Shown here one piece after another: positions 59,605 through 64,000 of a stretch of DNA of 64,000 nt. The position numbers and the translations under genes are program-made. The first letter of the stretch is position 1, and the number at the start of each line of letters is the position of its first letter. This DNA is from Paenibacillaceae bacterium (GTDB lineage: Bacteria > Bacillota > Bacilli > Paenibacillales > NBRC-103111), in assembly GCA_029256185.1 (NCBI GenBank), contig JAQSYI010000005.1, positions 124,001-188,000 of the forward strand. Direction: 5' to 3'. A model generated the notes under the pieces. The model ran no database searches, had not been told where the DNA came from, and saw nothing but the letters and a program-made list of their open reading frames with translations.

Positions 59605-61849
59605 TCGTATCCCCGCCTTCATCTGCCCTATCCGCAGAAATAAGTACGATATCATCGTGAAACACGGTATCCTTAAAAACAAATTCGACACAGCCTGTCG
59701 GCTTTTTAATAAGAGCATCATTGATCCGGTTCCCGGTGTGGTCCAGATAGCCCTCAACCTGTACGGACCCATGATGGATACAAATAAAATCCTTCATTCC
59801 GTCAAAGGAAATCTCTATGGCAGTAGCCTGATGTTGCTCCAAAGCCTCTCCATCTGCGAAAGCATTCATATACCTCACCTTTACCTCCGGTTTCCGGTCT
59901 CCATAAGGAACCAGAACGGTAGTAAAGCAGGCGTCCCCGGCCTTATTCTGAGAATATTTCACAACGGGCTTTGTATCATATTGCTTATTGCTATATAAAA
60001 TTCCGGTCTCCATGCTTGTCCGGATATCCTTTTGCTCAGGATGTGCAATCAGTATATTTGCTTCCTCTGCCAGTGTCCTGATTTCGCTCATATCGCTATT
60101 GGCGGCAGCATCCCCTGAAGGAAGGTGAAAATAAAGATCATGCTGGTGCATGTCTTCAGCATGCAGCAGGTCAATAATGACCCAATACCGGTTTTTTACA
60201 AAAAGAACCTTTCGGGTATGAATGACAGGGTCCTCATAGCGGGTATACCCATAATGACTGGCAAAAAAGAAATCAAACCGCTCTTCACTCCGAAAATCCC
60301 ATATCTTGCAGGGTGCGCTTGGCGGTGGCGCCCAGTGCAGGTTTCGGACATGCTGGTCCTGTCCATCTACGGTTACCGTGTTGTGCGCTTTCGTAGAAAC
60401 AAGGTATTTCCGTTCGGGGATCCACTCATAGAGTCCGATTCCTGAATCCACCACCAATTCCTTTCCATAAGCATAAGCGATAATACTCAAAGCATCCGCA
60501 TGGGTATGCCCATTAATCCCCACACCGGCCCGCATCACCATATATTTCGCATCCCGCTCCCAGTTCTCCCTTGATATCATATATCCGCCTACAGGATAAT
60601 AGGTTGCGCAGGTATTGGGGGCTGCAGCCTGAATCTCCTTGAAAATATGTACATTTTCAATTCCATATCTCCAAATCTGATGGATGGGAAACGTATTGCC
60701 CGATAAATATTTGAAATCACTCCGTTTGAAAAGAATGGTTCCTATGGCCATGATGTCCTTTTGAATCTTTTCACTCAGCAAATCTGTATCACCAAACCGC
60801 GGAAGTGTGCTGCAGGGGGTTAGAAGATGCATAAAAACCTCAAACATTTTCTCCAGCCGGGCTCCAATCCCCATTTCATCTGGAACTTCCATCCATTTCA
60901 GCATATTCAGCATCTCATAGGCATCGCGCATGACTACGGCATGGTAAGCGGGACTTGCTTCAAACTGTACGCCATCTTCATACACATTCTGCCAGATATA
61001 CGAAGGAAATTCTTGGAGAGAATACGCCAGCCATTCTCCGGATACCGCGAATTCAGGGAACATGGCAGCAACAGCCGCCAACCCCCGCAGCTCCATACAA
61101 GCATGGTTTCCGTGCCTGGTATGGTAATGCCGAAGATATACACCATGCTCGTAGAAGGATTTTACCATTCCAATTTTTGTGTCCATGGTAAACTCGGGTG
61201 ATTCAAAAAAGGTGATAAAAGCTTCCGGCCAGTAAAACATCCTGCAGCCTGCGGACAGAATATCCCATGTACAATGCTCATCCTTAAAGGCTCCATCGCG
61301 GGGAGGAGGATTCTCATCCAGAAAGTCACTGATTAAGTCATTAAAAATGACAGCATACTTCTTGTCGCCCGTGATGCAATAGGCATGGCACAGGTGGGCA
61401 AGCCACTCGAAACGGGTCAGGATCATCTGGTACTGTGAACTGTCGAAGAGCCACGCATTCCAGTCGTAGGGCTTTCCTTCCAGCCTTACACTTCTTGCAG
61501 CCTCTGCCGTCCATTCTCCGCCCAACGGTATTTCCTTTTCCACAAGCCGGTTCGCAAACCTGATAATAGGATCGATTTCTTCTCTCTGATAATGATCCCG
61601 AACATGCTTTGACAGACGGGATACATCATCCATACCCAGATGGCATCTTCTTTTTGGCGACTTCCCAAAAAATGCAAGGTATTCCGCCCATGCTTTCTCG
61701 TAGTCTTTGCTTTTTACGGCTGCTTGGATGGATTCCATTCCAGGCTGGTTCAAATCCATCACGTTTCCAAAAAACGCTTCGTCGTCCATAACAGCTTTTG
61801 TATATTGGGGATTTTTGCGCTTCAGTGGATACTGCAGATTATTTTCCAT
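59597..61849 (-). CDS. cytoplasmic heparinase II/III-family lyase
   Basis: A 750-residue enzyme without signal peptide. The N-terminal helical toroid (about 20-390) includes YHTRHGNHACMELRGLAAVA and VYEDGVQFEASPAYH, where catalytic Tyr/His are expected. The beta domain has GINGHTHADALSIIAYAYGK near 440 and HNTVTVDGQDQ near 490. The fold is that of PL12/15/21-type lyases, which split uronic-acid glycosidic bonds by beta-elimination. GGAGATCATC precedes the ATG. It follows a binding-protein gene and overlaps a flavoprotein gene, so it probably acts on imported oligosaccharides, unlike the secreted lyase at 17201. Confidence 0.87.
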   Translation of the reverse strand: MENNLQYPLKRKNPQYTKAVMDDEAFFGNVMDLNQPGMESIQAAVKSKDYEKAWAEYLAFFGKSPKRRCHLGMDDVSRLSKHVRDHYQREEIDPIIRFANRLVEKEIPLGGEWTAEAARSVRLEGKPYDWNAWLFDSSQYQMILTRFEWLAHLCHAYCITGDKKYAVIFNDLISDFLDENPPPRDGAFKDEHCTWDILSAGCRMFYWPEAFITFFESPEFTMDTKIGMVKSFYEHGVYLRHYHTRHGNHACMELRGLAAVAAMFPEFAVSGEWLAYSLQEFPSYIWQNVYEDGVQFEASPAYHAVVMRDAYEMLNMLKWMEVPDEMGIGARLEKMFEVFMHLLTPCSTLPRFGDTDLLSEKIQKDIMAIGTILFKRSDFKYLSGNTFPIHQIWRYGIENVHIFKEIQAAAPNTCATYYPVGGYMISRENWERDAKYMVMRAGVGINGHTHADALSIIAYAYGKELVVDSGIGLYEWIPERKYLVSTKAHNTVTVDGQDQHVRNLHWAPPPSAPCKIWDFRSEERFDFFFASHYGYTRYEDPVIHTRKVLFVKNRYWVIIDLLHAEDMHQHDLYFHLPSGDAAANSDMSEIRTLAEEANILIAHPEQKDIRTSMETGILYSNKQYDTKPVVKYSQNKAGDACFTTVLVPYGDRKPEVKVRYMNAFADGEALEQHQATAIEISFDGMKDFICIHHGSVQVEGYLDHTGNRINDALIKKPTGCVEFVFKDTVFHDDIVLISADRADEGGDTNG

Positions 61850-61917
61850 GATGATCTCCTTTGATCAAGTATCCAGTGAATAGTCTGCTGACCGTTCACT
61901 GGATACTTGATTACGCT

Positions 61918-63498
61918 CTATTTACCAATCAGTTCGTTGTATTGTTTGGTCCATAATTCAGAAAGCACATTTCCTTGCAGCTCCATATACTTCTTAACTG
62001 ACTTATCCCAATCCTCACCGGAGATTTGACCCAGTATGAATTTTTCTTTTGCTTCCTCCATCATGGTGTCTCCATCCTTGGTGAGGTTTTCAGCCGGCGT
62101 TCCTTTTGTCACATACGGAACGAAGTGGTCAAAGGCCTCTACATACTTAAATTCAGGGCCTTTAAGTATCTGCTGCAGGCGTCCGTATTCCAAACCGACC
62201 AGATCATCTTTGGGCGTCAGTTTTTCCGGCCTTATCGCATTGTCATTAAAACTGGTCAGCAACCAGTTGCCGGCATACCGGTCAGTGCCCGTTACATCGA
62301 CCTGCGTTTTTTGACTGTCAGCCCAGTTAAAGTGGTCTCCCTCGATCCCGTGTGCAGCCAGTGCATAATTTTCTCTGGAAGCCAAGGTCCAGTCAATCAT
62401 CTTAATGGTAAAGGCGGCATTCTTGCTTGTAGACGGGATAACAAGCCGTGGACTGTATTGAGGATTGCTGCCCCATGCTGCGACTCCTGTCTTGGAATCC
62501 GTCAGCACGGGAACCGGGTCATAAGCCGCTTCAGGCTTGTTCTTCTGCAATTCAACCAGCGGCCTAACCTGACCGCTATACCAGCCTGCAAAAACGCCCA
62601 CTCGGTCCGCGGTAATCAAATCATTCACCTGATTCGTTTTGGCAATGAGGAATTCTTTATGAAGATATCCTTTTTGATACCAATCTCTGAACTTCTCCAT
62701 CATGGCTTTATAGCCTGGATGGGTCCAGTCCTTCATAACCTTCCCGTTCTGGTCCAGATACCTCGTGGAGTAGGAGCCTGTAAAGTAGGGCTGGAAGTCT
62801 TGAACCAAGGAGGTCAGTCCAACGGAAGCCAGCGGTATTTCATCCTTCTTGCCGTTCTTGTTCGGGTCTTTGGTTAACACAGCTTCAAAATAAGCCTCCA
62901 GTTCAGTAATCGTCGTAGGCAATTTCATTCCCAAAGCGTCGGCCCAATCCTTCCTGATGCTAGGCACAAATCCCGTAGGGAAGTCTTCTTGTCTGGGGAT
63001 CGCCCAGATAACGCCATCCTTATCCGTCGTGGTTTTGAGCGCTTCTGCCATTATTTTTTTGATATTCGGTCCGTATTGATCGATCAGCTTATTGAGCGGC
63101 TGGATCTGCTTCCTATCCTTCAACACGCTCCAATGTTCCGTGAAAGCCAGAAGGTCCATACCGTCAAATTCTTCGCCGGAGGCAAGCATCATATTCATTT
63201 TGTCATTGTATCCATCCTGCGCGACATAATACTTCTGCATCTTCACTCCGGATTTCTCTTCAATGACCTTCAGAACCTTTTCATTATCGGGCTTTGTTTC
63301 TGCATTGTTCAAGGTTCTTGTGTAAATTTTCACCGGTTCGGTCTGCTTTAACTCGGCCGGTGCTGCTTGAGGGCTTCCATTGCCTGGGGAGCCTCCGTTC
63401 CCCGATTCTGCTGATTCCTGCTGGCAGCCTGCAATAACACCTGCGGTTAGCACTGCTGCAACTGCGAGGGCTGAAGTACGGTATAGCTTTGTTCTCAT
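61918..63498 (-). CDS. extracellular solute-binding lipoprotein of sugar ABC importer
   Basis: A 526-residue lipoprotein. ATG 63498 follows AAAGGGGAAAG with about 10-base spacing; an ATG at 63522 would place that ribosome site inside the gene. Lipobox IAGC (Cys about 25) ends the signal peptide, followed by a Gly/Ser/Asn linker. The binding domain has DPNKNGKKDEIPLAS, a D-rich loop like that of the binding proteins at 15475 and 41240. It delivers substrate to the permease encoded at 63538 and its partner beyond the edge. Confidence 0.92.
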   Translation of the reverse strand: MRTKLYRTSALAVAAVLTAGVIAGCQQESAESGNGGSPGNGSPQAAPAELKQTEPVKIYTRTLNNAETKPDNEKVLKVIEEKSGVKMQKYYVAQDGYNDKMNMMLASGEEFDGMDLLAFTEHWSVLKDRKQIQPLNKLIDQYGPNIKKIMAEALKTTTDKDGVIWAIPRQEDFPTGFVPSIRKDWADALGMKLPTTITELEAYFEAVLTKDPNKNGKKDEIPLASVGLTSLVQDFQPYFTGSYSTRYLDQNGKVMKDWTHPGYKAMMEKFRDWYQKGYLHKEFLIAKTNQVNDLITADRVGVFAGWYSGQVRPLVELQKNKPEAAYDPVPVLTDSKTGVAAWGSNPQYSPRLVIPSTSKNAAFTIKMIDWTLASRENYALAAHGIEGDHFNWADSQKTQVDVTGTDRYAGNWLLTSFNDNAIRPEKLTPKDDLVGLEYGRLQQILKGPEFKYVEAFDHFVPYVTKGTPAENLTKDGDTMMEEAKEKFILGQISGEDWDKSVKKYMELQGNVLSELWTKQYNELIGK

Positions 63499-63537
63499 TG
63501 TTTTCTTTCCCCTTTCTCTCATTTGATTCTATTACAC

Positions 63538-64000
63538 CTAACCCTTCAATGATCCTACCATGACCCCTTTTACAAAGTATTTCTGTAAAAACGGATAGAC
63601 CATCAAGATGGGCAGGGTTGCAACCACTACCGTTGCCATTTTAACCGATTCTGTGGGAGGAAGTGAAGTGATGGAGTCTGTATCCATTAAGTCACTCATA
63701 TTGGCATTACGGATAATCTCCCGCAATAATAGCTGTAATGTCCACATTTTCTTGTCATTAATAAAAATAAGGGAATCAAACCAGGAGTTCCAATGACTTA
63801 CGGCATAGAACAGTGAGATGGTAGCTATCGCCGCCATGGAAAGGGGAATTATGATTCGAAAGAAAATGGTCAGCTCGCTCGCTCCATCGATCTTGGCAGC
63901 CTCCTCCAGGCTGTCCGGTATCTGCATAAAGAAGTTTCGGAGCAAGAGCAGATTCCAGGGACTGATCAAGCCTGGCAGAATATATACCCAGAAGTTATTT
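63538..64000 (-). CDS. carbohydrate ABC transporter permease, YtcP type, partial (N-terminus beyond right edge)
   Basis: The last 153 codons of a permease that continues past the right edge in an open frame (reading NNFWVYILPGLISPWN at the edge). The EAA loop LEEAAKIDGASELTIFFRII is complete, and the end YPFLQKYFVKGVMVGSLKG is typical of the group. It is upstream of the binding-protein gene, and the other permease is presumably just outside the window. Confidence 0.9.
   Translation of the reverse strand, partial: NNFWVYILPGLISPWNLLLLRNFFMQIPDSLEEAAKIDGASELTIFFRIIIPLSMAAIATISLFYAVSHWNSWFDSLIFINDKKMWTLQLLLREIIRNANMSDLMDTDSITSLPPTESVKMATVVVATLPILMVYPFLQKYFVKGVMVGSLKG

Overview
The window looks like an accessory, carbohydrate-scavenging stretch of a Paenibacillus-type Bacillota chromosome. 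The evidence is strong AGGAGG-type ribosome sites with frequent TTG/GTG starts, Gram-positive lipobox solute-binding proteins, LplB/YtcP-style permease pairs, large membrane-bound AraC regulators resembling Bacillus YtdP, a YesM/YesN-type two-component pair and a T-box upstream of argS. No rRNA, tRNA, phage or CRISPR locus was seen. Base composition looks moderately GC-rich throughout, except for one AT-rich membrane-protein gene near 56.1-56.8 kb.

Layout. 1-0.8 kb: start of a secreted carbohydrate-binding/Ig-like protein running off the left edge. 1.2-10.1 kb: a same-strand cluster of FAD oxidoreductase, two permeases, solute-binding lipoprotein, membrane AraC regulator and TIM-barrel isomerase. 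10.8-20.7 kb: a membrane AraC regulator divergent from permease, permease, binding protein and a secreted multidomain heparinase II/III-type lyase. 21-23.9 kb: GNAT acetyltransferase and BenE transporter, divergent from a TetR regulator with a histidine-rich insert. 24-26 kb: MITE-like and palindromic repeats, then a Gfo/Idh oxidoreductase divergent from an AraC regulator. 27.2-34.2 kb: a complete sugar ABC system with its YesM/YesN-type kinase and regulator, all on the minus strand. 34.4-39.1 kb: an SGNH plus alpha/beta-hydrolase fusion and a gamma-glutamyltransferase/amidase pair. 39.2-47.2 kb: a third membrane-AraC transport locus, with a binding protein and a cytoplasmic lectin-like/propeller protein on one strand and the permeases on the other. 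47.6-48.7 kb: lipoprotein. 49.3-53.5 kb: Gfo/Idh, TIM barrel and Gfo/Idh, divergent from an AraC regulator. 53.5-55.9 kb: T-box and arginyl-tRNA synthetase. 56.9-64 kb: permease (cut by the right edge), binding protein, cytoplasmic heparinase-like lyase and two overlapping FAD-enzyme genes.

Taken together, the genes suggest import of several different oligosaccharides by CUT1 ABC importers, mostly with a dedicated sensor-regulator each. Secreted or cytosolic polysaccharide lyases and redox/isomerase enzymes (FAD oxidoreductases, Gfo/Idh, TIM barrels) then process them. No ATPase subunit for any importer and no recognisable glycoside hydrolase is present, so the ATPase is probably a shared one encoded elsewhere.

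The most unusual material is non-coding. (1) A leader-repeat family with a GAAGCCAGTT core (64-bp, 43-bp or single units) sits directly against the ribosome site of four transport or secreted genes. (2) A 77-bp nested-palindrome element occurs four times. (3) Two clusters of four palindromes keep identical 51/72/51-bp spacing while their spacers have diverged. (4) A 107-bp giant hairpin abuts a stop codon. On the protein side the best candidates for undescribed biology are the overlapping lyase-FAD-FAD operon, the Gfo/Idh-TIM-Gfo/Idh operon and the histidine-rich TetR.
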